Source: Clostridia bacterium (lineage in GTDB: Bacteria; Bacillota; Clostridia; Oscillospirales; CAG-272). Taken from it: a stretch of DNA of 56,459 bases. Positions 40,109-48,255 of the stretch are shown piece after piece (positions within the stretch are counted from its first letter, which is position 1; every line of letters begins with the position of its first letter). Location: assembly GCA_017508425.1 (NCBI GenBank), contig JAFVYZ010000055.1, positions 1 to 56,459 on the forward strand, written 5' to 3'. The translations under genes and the position numbers were made by a program. Under the pieces are notes generated by a model. That model had not been told where the DNA came from. It saw only the letters and a list, made by a program, of their open reading frames with translations, and made no database searches.

Positions 40109-42745
40109 TCAGTAAAGTCCCTTTTTACCCGAAAGGCGGCGGTGGATCAGCTGAATCCACCCAAGCGGCAGCACCGACAGCGACAGTGCCAGGGTGAAAA
40201 ACAGCTCCTTGGCCGTCAGAGGAACGGTCCTTAAAACGGCACCGCCAAGATAGACAAACACGATCTGCACCGCGGCTACCGCGCACATAATAAAAATAAA
40301 GGCACGGTTTTTGCCAAGACCCGAAAGCATTTGCACACGGTCGGTGCGGGCATTAAAGCAATTAAAGACCCCCGCGAAGATGAACAACGCAAAAAAGGCC
40401 GTCAGGAGCACGGTATCATCCCCCGTGTCACGGTAAAGGGTGCGCACAAACGGCATCCTTAAAAACAGCACCGAGATCCCGACCGTCGAAAGGGAAAGAA
40501 AGGCGATGCGTGCGGCAATCGCGCGCGTCAAGATCGGCTCGTCACGCCGTTTCGGGGGCTCCTTCATATAATGGGGCATCGGGGCCTCCCCCGCAAAGGC
40601 AAGACCCCCCAAGGTATCCATAACAAGATTGATCCAAAGCATTTGCACCACCGTCACGGGGGCATCAAACCCGATAAAGGGCCCGATGATCGAGATGCCG
40701 ACGGCACAAAAGTTCATAATAAGCTGTAACGTGATGAATTTTCGAATGCTTTTAAAGATCGTGCGCCCGTAAAGCACCGCACGCGAGATCGAGGCCAAAT
40801 TATCATCGAGGATCACCACATCCCCCGCCTCCTTGGCGACCTGCGTGCCGCTGCCCATGGCAAACCCTACGTCGGCGCTGTGCAAGGCGGGGGCATCGTT
40901 GATGCCGTCCCCCGTCATACCCACCACAAGGCCCTGCTCGGCGCAAAGGCGCACCAAACGACTCTTATCGGCAGGCAACGCTCTTGCGATCACAGCAAGA
41001 CGCGGCAATACCGCGACAAGATCCTCATCGCTCATGGCGGCAAGCTCACGCCCCTCAAGACAAATTTGATCACTCCCAAGGATCCCGCAATCGCGGGCAA
41101 TGCGGGTAGCGGTCTCCTTGCCGTCCCCCGTCATCATCACCACCTGCACCCCGGCACGTCGGAGTGCTTTTACGGCTCCGCGTGCCTCTGCACGCAAGGG
41201 ATCGGTAAAGCAAAGTGCCGCCAACAGTGTGAGCGGCGCGCCAAGACCGCTTCGCGGAAATTCCCGTGCCTGACAAAGCAAAATAACGCGCTCTCCCATT
41301 TTGGTGCGCGCAAGGATCCGCTCCGAAAAGGCGGCGCGCTCAAAGGGCATTCTCCGCCCCTCCTCCACGCATTCCCCCACAAACGGTAAGAGCTTTTCGG
41401 GTGCGCCCGTCACAAAAACGCGCCCGTCACCGAGCGCGGCGGCCGTGTATTTTTTGGCACTGTCAAAGGGCAAGCGCTCTTTGACGGTGAAGTGCTCCAC
41501 CGGCGCTCGAAGAAAGGCTGTGAGCAGGGCCCTATCGGTGCTGTTTCCGCCAAGAGCCGCAACACGCCCGTCGCGCTCCCCCTTGATCGCACTGTTATTG
41601 CTCACCGCGGCAAGGGTCAGGGCGGCGGCAAGCTCCCTTTCGTTTGAAAAGAACGATCGCACGTCGGAATATGCCCCCCGTGCCGTTAAAATTCGCGAAA
41701 GTGAGAGCTGACCCGCGGTCAGGGTCCCCGTTTTGTCGGTAAAAAGAATGTTCATGCTCCCTGCCGCCTCAAGACCCGCCGGCCGACGAACCAATACACG
41801 GTCGCGCGTCATACGGCGCATATTGGAGGACAAAACCACGGCGATCATCATCGGCAAGCCCTCGGGCACTGCCACGACCACGACGGTAAGCCCCAGCATC
41901 AATGCGTGAAGCAGCAGCGGCACTATGTACGTGAGGTCGCTCACGCGGCACAGGATCTCCGTGCCCGAAAATGCCGCATCTATCACAAGACTGTGAAACA
42001 AAAAAGCAAGCACGCATACCGCGGCCGCCACATACCCGATGCGACTGATCTGGTGCGCCAAGATCGAAAGCCTTACCTTCAAGGGGCTGTCGCGCATCTC
42101 CTCCTGCAGCTCGCCCGAAATGCCGCCAAGATAGGTTCGCTCCCCCACGGCCGTCACTTCCATTTCTCCCTCGCCCGACACCACGACCGAGCCGGCCAGC
42201 AAGCCGCAAGGAGAGCTCGGCTCTACCTCAAAAGGACCGGAAACGGGGTGCTTTTCCACCTCCTTGCTCTCGCCCGTGAGGGCCGACTGATCAGCCGAAA
42301 GGCCGCCCGAAAGCAGGATGCCGTCGGCCGGGATCTTCTCCCCTGCCGAGAGCAAAACCACGTCGCCGACCACCAGCTCCTCCACCTCGATCTCGCGCAC
42401 ACCCCGACGTCGCACACGGCAAAGGCGCGCGCCGCACGCCTCACAAAGCCGCGAAAATGCCGCCTCGCTCCCATACTCCGACACCGTGGAAATAAGGGTG
42501 GCAAGAAAGACCGACACTGCGATCCCCACCGTTTCAAACCACTCGTGCGTCCGCAAAATAAAAAGCAAATTAACGGCTAAGGCGGCGAGCAGCACCTTGA
42601 TGACGGGGTCGCCGAGATTGGCAAGAAAATGCCGCCAAAAGCCGGCTCGTTTTTTTGACCTTATCACGTTGGCACCGTATTTTTCCCGTGAGGCCAGCAC
42701 CTCTTTTTCATTAAGCCCCTCGGTCTTGACCTCTGTTTTCAACAC
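40109..42745 (-). CDS. P-type cation ATPase, probable Ca2+ type (P2)
   Basis: 878-residue pump with N-terminal cation-ATPase domain (LNEKEVLASREKYGANVI), the TGES motif (SALTGESKEVEK), the phosphorylation site LFTDKTGTLTAGQL, MMTGDGKETATRIA and the hinge GMTGDGINDAPALHSADVG. In the fourth helix region VVAVPEGLPMM gives the PEGLP motif typical of Ca2+ P2-type pumps. Ten membrane segments are expected. Transports Ca2+ (possibly Mn2+) out of the cell. The start is GTG 42745 or TTG 42742, after GGGGAGGG. Confidence 0.92.
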   Translation of the reverse strand: MLKTEVKTEGLNEKEVLASREKYGANVIRSKKRAGFWRHFLANLGDPVIKVLLAALAVNLLFILRTHEWFETVGIAVSVFLATLISTVSEYGSEAAFSRLCEACGARLCRVRRRGVREIEVEELVVGDVVLLSAGEKIPADGILLSGGLSADQSALTGESKEVEKHPVSGPFEVEPSSPCGLLAGSVVVSGEGEMEVTAVGERTYLGGISGELQEEMRDSPLKVRLSILAHQISRIGYVAAAVCVLAFLFHSLVIDAAFSGTEILCRVSDLTYIVPLLLHALMLGLTVVVVAVPEGLPMMIAVVLSSNMRRMTRDRVLVRRPAGLEAAGSMNILFTDKTGTLTAGQLSLSRILTARGAYSDVRSFFSNERELAAALTLAAVSNNSAIKGERDGRVAALGGNSTDRALLTAFLRAPVEHFTVKERLPFDSAKKYTAAALGDGRVFVTGAPEKLLPFVGECVEEGRRMPFERAAFSERILARTKMGERVILLCQAREFPRSGLGAPLTLLAALCFTDPLRAEARGAVKALRRAGVQVVMMTGDGKETATRIARDCGILGSDQICLEGRELAAMSDEDLVAVLPRLAVIARALPADKSRLVRLCAEQGLVVGMTGDGINDAPALHSADVGFAMGSGTQVAKEAGDVVILDDNLASISRAVLYGRTIFKSIRKFITLQLIMNFCAVGISIIGPFIGFDAPVTVVQMLWINLVMDTLGGLAFAGEAPMPHYMKEPPKRRDEPILTRAIAARIAFLSLSTVGISVLFLRMPFVRTLYRDTGDDTVLLTAFFALFIFAGVFNCFNARTDRVQMLSGLGKNRAFIFIMCAVAAVQIVFVYLGGAVLRTVPLTAKELFFTLALSLSVLPLGWIQLIHRRLSGKKGLY

Positions 42746-42810
42746 ACTCGCACCCTCCCCGACCTTTGATCTTAATAGATGCTATGCGGCAAGTGAGCAA
42801 AAAAGACGCA

Positions 42811-42847
42811 AAAACGGACTGCCACGAGCGTCGTGGCAGTCCGTTTT
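42811..42847 (-). terminator. Terminator of the ClC gene
   Basis: Seventeen-base-pair stem 42811-42827/42831-42847 with loop GCG and T-run on the minus strand; a copy of ACGGACTGCCACGA with its complement. Confidence 0.88.
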
Positions 42848-44470
42848 TTATTCGTTTACCGATGCTTCAACCGTTTCGTGACTGATCACGTCATCATCGT
42901 AAATAACCTGCTCACCCAGCAGGTCACACAATGCCATCGCCGTGCGATCAAGATCGTGGGTGATAAAATTCAGCCGAAGCACGTCGTTTTCCCGAATGGG
43001 TCCGCCCGTGTAAAAATGCTTATCGGCATTTTCGGGCTTGACCGACAAAACCGTGCAGGAGGGGGGCCACAAAATATCTCTTGGCTGTTTGCCCACGACA
43101 AAGCTACCGGGCATAGCCTCGACCGTCACATCGACCACGTGCAGCGGCTTGCCCCTGTTTTCGTGGTGGATCTCACGCTCCATCGCGATCTCATTGATGG
43201 AGCTTGCACCCAACACCTCAACCATTACGTAAGCGACAAGCACCGCCAAAAGCAGCGGTAAGACGTTTAACAGGCCCGAAAACACCTCGATCGACAATAC
43301 CAACGCGGTAACAGGGGTGCGCACCGATGCCGCAAGGAACGATGTCATACCGATCACGACCATCAAGACAAAATACTGTTGGGGCAGCCATCCTATGCCG
43401 ATGAAGACCTCGGCCACAACCGAGCCTATGAGCGCGCCAAAGGAAAGCAGGGGCGTGAAAAGTCCGCCCGTTGCGCCCACGTCGTTGGAAAAGACCACCA
43501 GCACCGAGCGCAGGGCCAAAAGCACCAATGCCGAGTACCACGCCACGCGGTGAGAAAGGAGCGCCTCAATAAGGTGATGACCCGTACCGATGGCATCGGC
43601 ATAGACCGAGCCGATGATCGCCACCACGGCAAAAACGGGAGCGATCTTAAAAAACAAATGCACGTGTCCGAGCTTTTTGTGCAGCAATTTACGTACCGCG
43701 TGGGTGAAGGAGCCGAAAAGCGTCGCAAAACCGCCGCAAAGAAGTCCTATGGGCAATGCGACCCATAAAAGCCTTAAGGGCATTTTCTCGGCGATCGTAA
43801 TATGAAAAAGCGCACTTTCCTTGTCGAACAAGCGGCAAAGAAATTCTAAGGTCGCCATACCCGTGCCGACGCTGCTGAGCGAGGACATAATGAGTAGAGG
43901 CGAGAAACGGCGGTGACCCTCCTCAAGACCAAAGAGAACGGCCGTGGCAGGGGCACAAATGGCGGTGGCAAAGCCGGCGGTGGCACCGCCCGTCATCAAA
44001 TATCGCTCCCATGCACGGTGCTTACGGCGGACCAGCCTGGTCACGCCGCTGCCGACCGCCGCGCCCATTTGCACGGCAGGACCCTCGTCGTTACCCAGCG
44101 GAATGCCGCACAGGAAGGAAAGGAGTGCCGAGGTAAATACGAAAATAAGGTTTCGAAGCCAATGGAAGGTGATCAAACCGCGAATGAGTGCCACGGCCGT
44201 CGGGATCCCACCACCGCGCGAATGCGGCGAATAAGTCAGGAAAAACGATACCACACCGGCCACAGCCACCGCCCCGAGAACCAATAACGGGATATATCCC
44301 GGATTCTCTGCTGCGAAATGATAGATCGTATGCGAGATCTCAATGACCCATTCGGATATCACGCGGAAGGCAAACACGATGCCGCCCGTAAGGACCCCCA
44401 CGATCCCCGCAAACACCACGCAGGGCCATATCACGTTTTGAATTTTATGCTTGATTCTTTTTTCTTGCAA
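42848..44470 (-). CDS. ClC-type chloride transporter with TrkA-C domain
   Basis: 540-residue membrane protein. ClC selectivity motifs: SRGGGIPT (GSGIP-like), LGNDEGPAVQMGAA (GxEGP) and GATGGLFTPLLSFGA (GxFxP). The GxEGP glutamate that gates ClC exchangers is present. A C-terminal RCK_C/TrkA-C domain (SFVVGKQPRDILWPPSCTVL to LRLNFITHDLD) probably senses a ligand. Probably a chloride/proton exchanger. TTG start 44468-44470 has GGGAGGG 4 nt before it; the frame opens at 44500 with another TTG lacking a good site. Confidence 0.92.
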   Translation of the reverse strand: MQEKRIKHKIQNVIWPCVVFAGIVGVLTGGIVFAFRVISEWVIEISHTIYHFAAENPGYIPLLVLGAVAVAGVVSFFLTYSPHSRGGGIPTAVALIRGLITFHWLRNLIFVFTSALLSFLCGIPLGNDEGPAVQMGAAVGSGVTRLVRRKHRAWERYLMTGGATAGFATAICAPATAVLFGLEEGHRRFSPLLIMSSLSSVGTGMATLEFLCRLFDKESALFHITIAEKMPLRLLWVALPIGLLCGGFATLFGSFTHAVRKLLHKKLGHVHLFFKIAPVFAVVAIIGSVYADAIGTGHHLIEALLSHRVAWYSALVLLALRSVLVVFSNDVGATGGLFTPLLSFGALIGSVVAEVFIGIGWLPQQYFVLMVVIGMTSFLAASVRTPVTALVLSIEVFSGLLNVLPLLLAVLVAYVMVEVLGASSINEIAMEREIHHENRGKPLHVVDVTVEAMPGSFVVGKQPRDILWPPSCTVLSVKPENADKHFYTGGPIRENDVLRLNFITHDLDRTAMALCDLLGEQVIYDDDVISHETVEASVNE

Positions 44471-44518
44471 GGTTCCCTCCCCCGCGCATTGCGGTATCAA
44501 AAGATATTTCTGCCTTGT

Positions 44519-44547
44519 ATTATACCCCTTTTGTCAATTTGTGTCAA
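44519..44547 (-). promoter_or_regulatory. Promoter of the ClC gene
   Basis: TTGACA (44542-44547), 17-nt spacer and TATAAT (44519-44524) on the minus strand. A second TTGACA lies inside the spacer but at non-functional distance. Confidence 0.85.
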
Positions 44548-44590
44548 CTAAAAAACAGCTTCTTGGCGGAACGTCCTCTCAATTTTCCTA

Positions 44591-44631
44591 AAAAACGGCA
44601 CCCGTATGGGCACATTTCGCCACACGGGTGC
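44591..44631 (-). terminator. Terminator of nth
   Basis: GCACCCGT/ACGGGTGC stem (44598-44605/44624-44631), followed on the minus strand by a T-run at 44591-44595. Confidence 0.8.
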
Positions 44632-44636
44632 ATATG

Positions 44637-45296
44637 TTATTGCTTGGCGGATCGCTTGCCCATCTCACACAGCTCCCTCAAGGGACAGTTCTCGCAACGG
44701 GGACCTCGTGCCATACAAACGTCACGGCCGAATTGCACGATGCGATGGCAAAAATCACTCTGCTCGGCAGGCTCCACGAGCTTTACCAGTATCCTCTCCA
44801 CCTTGGTGGGATCCTTGAGGGTGGTGGGATACATCCCCAGCCGACCGCAGATGCGGATACAATGCGTATCCGCCACAATGGCGGGAAGCCCAAAAATATC
44901 TCCGCGCAACAAATTGGCGATCTTGCGCCCCACGCCGGGAAACTTTAACAGCTCGTCCATGTCCGAGGGCAGCACGCCGCCGTAATCCACAAGGAGCATG
45001 CGCGAGGCATCGATAATATTTTGTGCCTTGGTATGGTAAAGACCGCACGGGCGAACGATATTTTCAACGTCAAGAATATCGGCCTGGGCCAGAGCCACCG
45101 CGTCAGGATAACGGCGAAAAAGCTCACGGCACACGATATTCACGCGTGCGTCGGTGCATTGCGCGGAAAGACGTCCCATAACAAGAAGCTTGAAGGGATC
45201 ACCCCCCGCCTCCAGCGCACAGGTGGCCTCGGGATACACGCGCTTAAGCGCCGAAACGATCTCACTCATCCGCGCTCGCTTTTGCTTTTCGGTCAT
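44637..45296 (-). CDS. nth: Endonuclease III
   Basis: Base-excision-repair DNA glycosylase/AP lyase that removes oxidised pyrimidines. 219 residues. SAQCTDARVN and the helix-hairpin-helix LLKFPGVGRKIANLLRGDIF carry the catalytic Lys; IVADTHCIRICGRLG has the catalytic Asp. The C-terminal 4Fe-4S cluster is C-x6-C-x2-C-x5-C (CMARGPRCENCPLRELC). ATG 45294-45296 follows AAAAGGGGGTG; the frame is open upstream without homology. Confidence 0.95.
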   Translation of the reverse strand: MTEKQKRARMSEIVSALKRVYPEATCALEAGGDPFKLLVMGRLSAQCTDARVNIVCRELFRRYPDAVALAQADILDVENIVRPCGLYHTKAQNIIDASRMLLVDYGGVLPSDMDELLKFPGVGRKIANLLRGDIFGLPAIVADTHCIRICGRLGMYPTTLKDPTKVERILVKLVEPAEQSDFCHRIVQFGRDVCMARGPRCENCPLRELCEMGKRSAKQ

Positions 45297-45385
45297 ACAT
45301 ACACCCCCTTTTCTTACCGCCCTCCAGTATATCACACGCCCACGAAAAATGTCAAATATTTTTGAGTAAACTTTTTGGGGAATAC

Positions 45386-45414
45386 TTGACAAAAGAAAAG
45401 AGGTTTGCTATAAT
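45386..45414 (+). promoter_or_regulatory. Promoter of the tRNA-Pro/tRNA-Val unit
   Basis: TTGACA (45386-45391), 17-nt spacer and TATAAT (45409-45414), 30 nt before tRNA-Pro. Confidence 0.9.
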
Positions 45415-45443
45415 ATCGTGGTAGATAGGATTCTCTACTCTTT

Positions 45444-45519
45444 CGGGATGTAGCGCAGTTGGTAGCGCGCCTGGTTTGGGACCAGGATGTCGCAGGTTCG
45501 AATCCTGTCATTCCGACCA
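45444..45519 (+). tRNA. tRNA-Pro (anticodon TGG)
   Basis: 76 nt. Acceptor CGGGATG/CATTCCG, anticodon stem CCTGG with loop TTTGGGA, T-loop GTTCGAATC, discriminator A and encoded CCA (45517-45519). First gene of a short tRNA transcript. Confidence 0.96.
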
Positions 45520-45570
45520 GCGGCAATTGCCGCGTTTACGTCGGCGAAGCATTTTCGGTTTCGCCCACCA
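45520..45570 (+). other. Hairpin spacer between tRNA-Pro and tRNA-Val
   Basis: Holds GCGGCAATTGCCGC (45520-45533) and GGCGAA/TTCGCC, the latter ending in CCCACCA like the 3' end of a tRNA. This could be the remains of a lost tRNA or of the repeat type described downstream; the evidence is weak. Confidence 0.35.
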
Positions 45571-45571
45571 A

Positions 45572-45648
45572 GGAGGCGTAGCTCAGTTGGTCAGAGCGCA
45601 CGGTTCACATCCGTGAGGTCATGGGTTCGAGCCCCCTCGTCTCCACCA
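45572..45648 (+). tRNA. tRNA-Val (anticodon CAC)
   Basis: 77 nt. Acceptor GGAGGCG/CGTCTCC, anticodon stem ACGG/CCGT with loop TTCACAT giving CAC, T-arm GGGTTCGAGCCCC, discriminator A and encoded CCA (45646-45648). Its 3' end is copied repeatedly in the following array. Confidence 0.95.
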
Positions 45649-45683
45649 TACAAAAAACCCGCCACTTGGCGGGTTTTTTGTAT
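45648..45683 (+). terminator. Terminator of tRNA-Val
   Basis: Sixteen-base-pair stem 45648-45663/45668-45683 with ACCCGCC core and loop ACTT, beginning at the last base of CCA. Confidence 0.85.
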
Positions 45684-46137
45684 GGTGCCGACTCGGTTGG
45701 CCTTGAACCCATCGTTTTGCTCCGCAAAACGTGGGAAGAATGCCGATTTTGCAACGCAAACGGCGGTGTTTAGCCGCCGAGGCATTCTGTTTGTTTCGGG
45801 CAACGCCCGAAATGGACGAGCCCCCCCTTGTCACCTCGCCCCTGCCATTTCGGCAGGGGCTTTTTGCGTGGTGCCGACTCGGTTGGCCTTGAACCCATCG
45901 TTTTGCTCCGCAAAACGTGGGAAGAATGCCGATTTTGCAACGCAAACGGCGGTGTTCAGCCGCCGAGGCATTCTGTTTTATTCGCCGCAGGCGAATTTGA
46001 CGAGCCCCCTCGTCTTGACTCGGGTGCGAGAACCCATATGGGAAGAATGCCGATTTTGCGAAGCAAACGGCGGTGTTCAGCCGCCGAGGCATTCTGTTTG
46101 TTTCGGGCAACGCCCGAAACGGACGAGCCCCCCCCTT
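45683..46137 (+). repeat. Three-copy tRNA-Val 3'-end element array
   Basis: Copies 1 and 2 (from 45683 and 45869, period 186) share ~106 bp with one mismatch. Each starts with an inverted degenerate tRNA-Val 3' end (TGGTGCCGACTCGG...GAACCCAT). A hairpin CGTTTTGC/GCAAAACG follows, then a domain with outer stem AGAATGCC/GGCATTCT (45737-45744/45781-45788; 45923-45930/45967-45974; 46044-46051/46088-46095) around TTTGC/GCAAA and CGGCGG/CCGCCG, then another hairpin. Each copy ends in a direct tRNA-Val fragment; in copy 2 15 bases are identical (46001-46015 with 45628-45642). The same folded domain occurs beside tRNA-Leu. Copy 3 lacks the CGTTTTGC hairpin. Confidence 0.85.
45838..45865 (+). terminator. 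Terminator after copy 1 of the tRNA-Val element
   Basis: GCCCCTGCC/GGCAGGGGC stem with loop ATTTC and five T residues, directly after the direct tRNA-Val 3'-end fragment, mirroring the real tRNA-terminator order. Confidence 0.75.
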
Positions 46138-46215
46138 GGCTCGATTCGAGGTGTTGCCGCCCCATCTCACTTTCCCATTCTTTTCTATATAAATAAACTT
46201 CTTTTCCTTTTTCGG

Positions 46216-46244
46216 TTGACAAAATTCCCCTTTTGGTATAAAAT
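46216..46244 (+). promoter_or_regulatory. Promoter of cysK
   Basis: TTGACA (46216-46221), 17-nt spacer and TAAAAT (46239-46244), 29 nt before the start codon. Confidence 0.8.
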
Positions 46245-46273
46245 TTTAACAGACTATATTTTGAGGTAACCAC

Positions 46274-47200
46274 ATGATCTGTAATTCTATTTTAGATGCA
46301 ATGGGCAACACGCCCCTGATCCGCCTCTCGCGCCTCGGTGATCCCGAGGGTGCTGAGATCCTGGTAAAATTCGAGGGGCTCAATGTCGGCGGCTCCATTA
46401 AAACGCGCACAGCTTATAATATGATCTTAGCGGCAGAGCGCGAGGGCAAGATCGGCCCCGACACCATCATTGTTGAGCCCACCAGCGGCAATCAGGGCAT
46501 CGGGCTTGCGCTTGTGGGTGCGGTGCGCGGTTATCAAACCAAGATCATCATGCCCGATTCGGTCAGCGAGGAGCGCCGCAAATTGGTGGAGCACTACGGG
46601 GCTGAGGTCATTCTCATTCACGATGCGGGCAACATTGGCGATTGCATTGAGGAATGCCTGCAAACGGCGCTTCGCATGCAAAGGGAGGATCCGCGCGTAT
46701 TTGTGCCCCAGCAATTTGAAAACCCCAATAACGTGGATATTCAGCGCCGCCAAACGGGTATGGAGATCTTAGAGCAGGTAAACGGCCCCATCCACGGCTT
46801 TTGCTCGGGCATTGGCACGGGCGGCACCATCACGGGCATCGGCGAGACCCTTAAGGCCGCCAATCCCGACATGGAGATCTGGGCGGTGGAGCCCGAGCAC
46901 GCAGCCATCCTTTCGGGGGGATCTATCGGCACGCACCTGCAAATGGGCATCGGCGACGGGCTGATCCCTGCGATCCTTAACCAAAATATTTACAACGACA
47001 TTTGTATCGTCAAGGATGAGGAGGCGCTCACCACCGCAAGACGCCTTGCCAGCGAGGAAGGTATTATGTGCGGCATCTCCAGCGGCACGAACGTGGCGGC
47101 AGCGATCAAGCTCGCCAAAAAGCTTGGTAAGGGGAAAACCGTGGTAACGGTTCTGCCCGACACCGCGGAGCGCTATTTCTCCACCCCTCTTTTTGAGTAA
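46274..47200 (+). CDS. cysK: Cysteine synthase A
   Basis: PLP enzyme converting O-acetylserine and sulfide to cysteine. 308 residues with DAMGNTPLIRLSRL, the PLP-lysine segment GGSIKTRTAYNMI (Lys at about 43), EPTSGNQGIGLALV (substrate loop) and GTGGTITGIGETLK (phosphate-binding loop); GISSGTNVAAAI follows. The family consensus TSGNTG reads TSGNQG here, also seen in O-acetylserine sulfhydrylases. No cysE or regulator is adjacent. Confidence 0.93.
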   Translation: MICNSILDAMGNTPLIRLSRLGDPEGAEILVKFEGLNVGGSIKTRTAYNMILAAEREGKIGPDTIIVEPTSGNQGIGLALVGAVRGYQTKIIMPDSVSEERRKLVEHYGAEVILIHDAGNIGDCIEECLQTALRMQREDPRVFVPQQFENPNNVDIQRRQTGMEILEQVNGPIHGFCSGIGTGGTITGIGETLKAANPDMEIWAVEPEHAAILSGGSIGTHLQMGIGDGLIPAILNQNIYNDICIVKDEEALTTARRLASEEGIMCGISSGTNVAAAIKLAKKLGKGKTVVTVLPDTAERYFSTPLFE

Positions 47201-47229
47201 ATTTTTAAAAAAATTTTTGAAAAATACTA

Positions 47230-47258
47230 TTGACAACCCCCTTTTTGTGTGCTATAAT
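47230..47258 (+). promoter_or_regulatory. Promoter of tRNA-Arg
   Basis: TTGACA (47230-47235), 17-nt spacer and TATAAT (47253-47258), 27 nt before the tRNA. Confidence 0.9.
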
Positions 47259-47284
47259 ACCGAAGTACGCCGAAAGGGGTATAT

Positions 47285-47361
47285 GCGGCATTAGCTCAGC
47301 CGGATAGAGTGCCTGGCTACGAACCAGTAGGTCGGGGGTTCGAATCCCTCATGCCGCGCCA
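47285..47361 (+). tRNA. tRNA-Arg (anticodon ACG)
   Basis: 77 nt. Acceptor GCGGCAT/ATGCCGC, anticodon stem CTGG/CCAG with loop CTACGAA giving ACG, T-arm GGGGGTTCGAATCCCTC, discriminator G and encoded CCA (47359-47361). Confidence 0.96.
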
Positions 47362-47400
47362 TAAAGAAAAGCCCCCACATTTCGTGGGGGCTTTTCTTTA
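47362..47400 (+). terminator. Terminator of tRNA-Arg
   Basis: Seventeen-base-pair stem 47362-47378/47384-47400 (AAGCCCCCAC core, loop ATTTC) immediately after CCA. Confidence 0.88.
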
Positions 47401-47610
47401 TGCCACAGCATGGGGCGAGGCGAACACCCCTCTGCGACTCAAAGAGTCGCAGAATAGGGTTCGGTTACCCCACCTGAAGATCGAAGAGCTTGCTTTCCAG
47501 GTAGCGAAGCGGCGCGAGGGGGAGTGAATGACACCACGGTGGGGTGTCAGAGCCCGAGCGTGACCGAGTCGCAACGAGAAAGGGCGTGGGTATCTTCACC
47601 GCAGGTGAAT
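47401..47610 (+). repeat. Hairpin-rich tRNA-Arg-associated region
   Basis: Directly behind the terminator, 47401-47430 resembles an inverted tRNA-Arg 3' end (GCATG.GG....CGAAC.CCCC). Then comes hairpin TCTGCGACTC/GAGTCGCAGA (47431-47453), then a direct T-arm-like stretch (AGGGTTCGGTTACCCC near 47456-47471). Further hairpins: GACACC/GGTGTC (47530-47548) and TTCACC/GGTGAA with loop GCA (47595-47609). The pattern is that of the Leu and Val loci but the AGAATGCC domain is absent. No gene seen; the remaining bases to 47672 hold nothing I recognise. Confidence 0.6.
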
Positions 47611-47672
47611 ACTCCTCATGCTTCTTTTCCCCCTTCCAAATACAGTTTTATAAATGACGAAAAGGATTAACT

Positions 47673-48185
47673 ATGCTATTAAACGATGAACAATATAATA
47701 CCGTTTGGGACAGAGTTGAAAATGAATTGCAATTCTTCCCAAATTGTTCTAATAGAAATTCCGCCACTCCCTTTCCACCCTTTGTAATCAATAAAAATCA
47801 CGTTATTTACGGTATAGAAAACACCAACGATGACGAAATGCAAGGAATGGAAAATCTTATAACAGATGCATTTATAAAATGCACAAAGCAGGGAGAACGC
47901 ATATTTGCACTGGATTGGCAGCATTCCGCATTTCTTTACGATCCGAGAAACAAAGACGAGCAACGATCTGTTTTTGTATCGGATGATAAATATATGGGAG
48001 GCGGCTACCATGCTTATTTCCCCGGTTTCTATCCCGACGGAGATTACTACTTCTTCATTGCGGAGGACTTTCGCTTTGGGTATCTGACGCATCCGTGGCG
48101 ACAAGAAGCGTGGGTGTTTGGCAATGACTTAATTATAGAATTTGAAAAGTTTTATGAGAGTATCGGCTGGATAAAGCTGAAATAA
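47673..48185 (+). CDS. DUF2716-type protein
   Basis: 170 residues resembling DUF2716: IFALDWQHSAFLYDPRN in the middle, then FYPDGDYYFFIAEDFRFGYL and the diagnostic THPWRQEAWVFGNDLI near the C-terminus. No signal peptide or membrane segment. The gene is clearly more AT-rich than its neighbours, with AT-ending codons, which suggests recent transfer. It sits between hairpin-rich repeats at both ends and next to a tRNA gene, so it may be a one-gene islet. The family function is unknown. Confidence 0.8.
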   Translation: MLLNDEQYNTVWDRVENELQFFPNCSNRNSATPFPPFVINKNHVIYGIENTNDDEMQGMENLITDAFIKCTKQGERIFALDWQHSAFLYDPRNKDEQRSVFVSDDKYMGGGYHAYFPGFYPDGDYYFFIAEDFRFGYLTHPWRQEAWVFGNDLIIEFEKFYESIGWIKLK

Positions 48186-48255
48186 GTAGAACAGAGTCCC
48201 GTGAAAAAATTCTTTTCATTTTGTACTCTTCTCGGCAATTGCTCACCCACACAAA

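Noticed and set aside
45619..46170. A 183-codon minus-strand frame in the same repeats
   Set aside because: Translates the repeat units and tRNA complement; internal peptide repeats follow the DNA period. No ribosome site.
45487..46269. A 260-codon open frame across the tRNA-Val repeats
   Set aside because: It runs through tRNA-Pro, tRNA-Val and the repeats, has internal duplication matching the DNA repeats and no family similarity; it is a by-product of GC-rich repeats.
47285..47400. Arginine T-box or riboswitch near tRNA-Arg
   Set aside because: The structures fold as a normal tRNA and an intrinsic terminator; no T-box specifier or AG-rich bulge is found.
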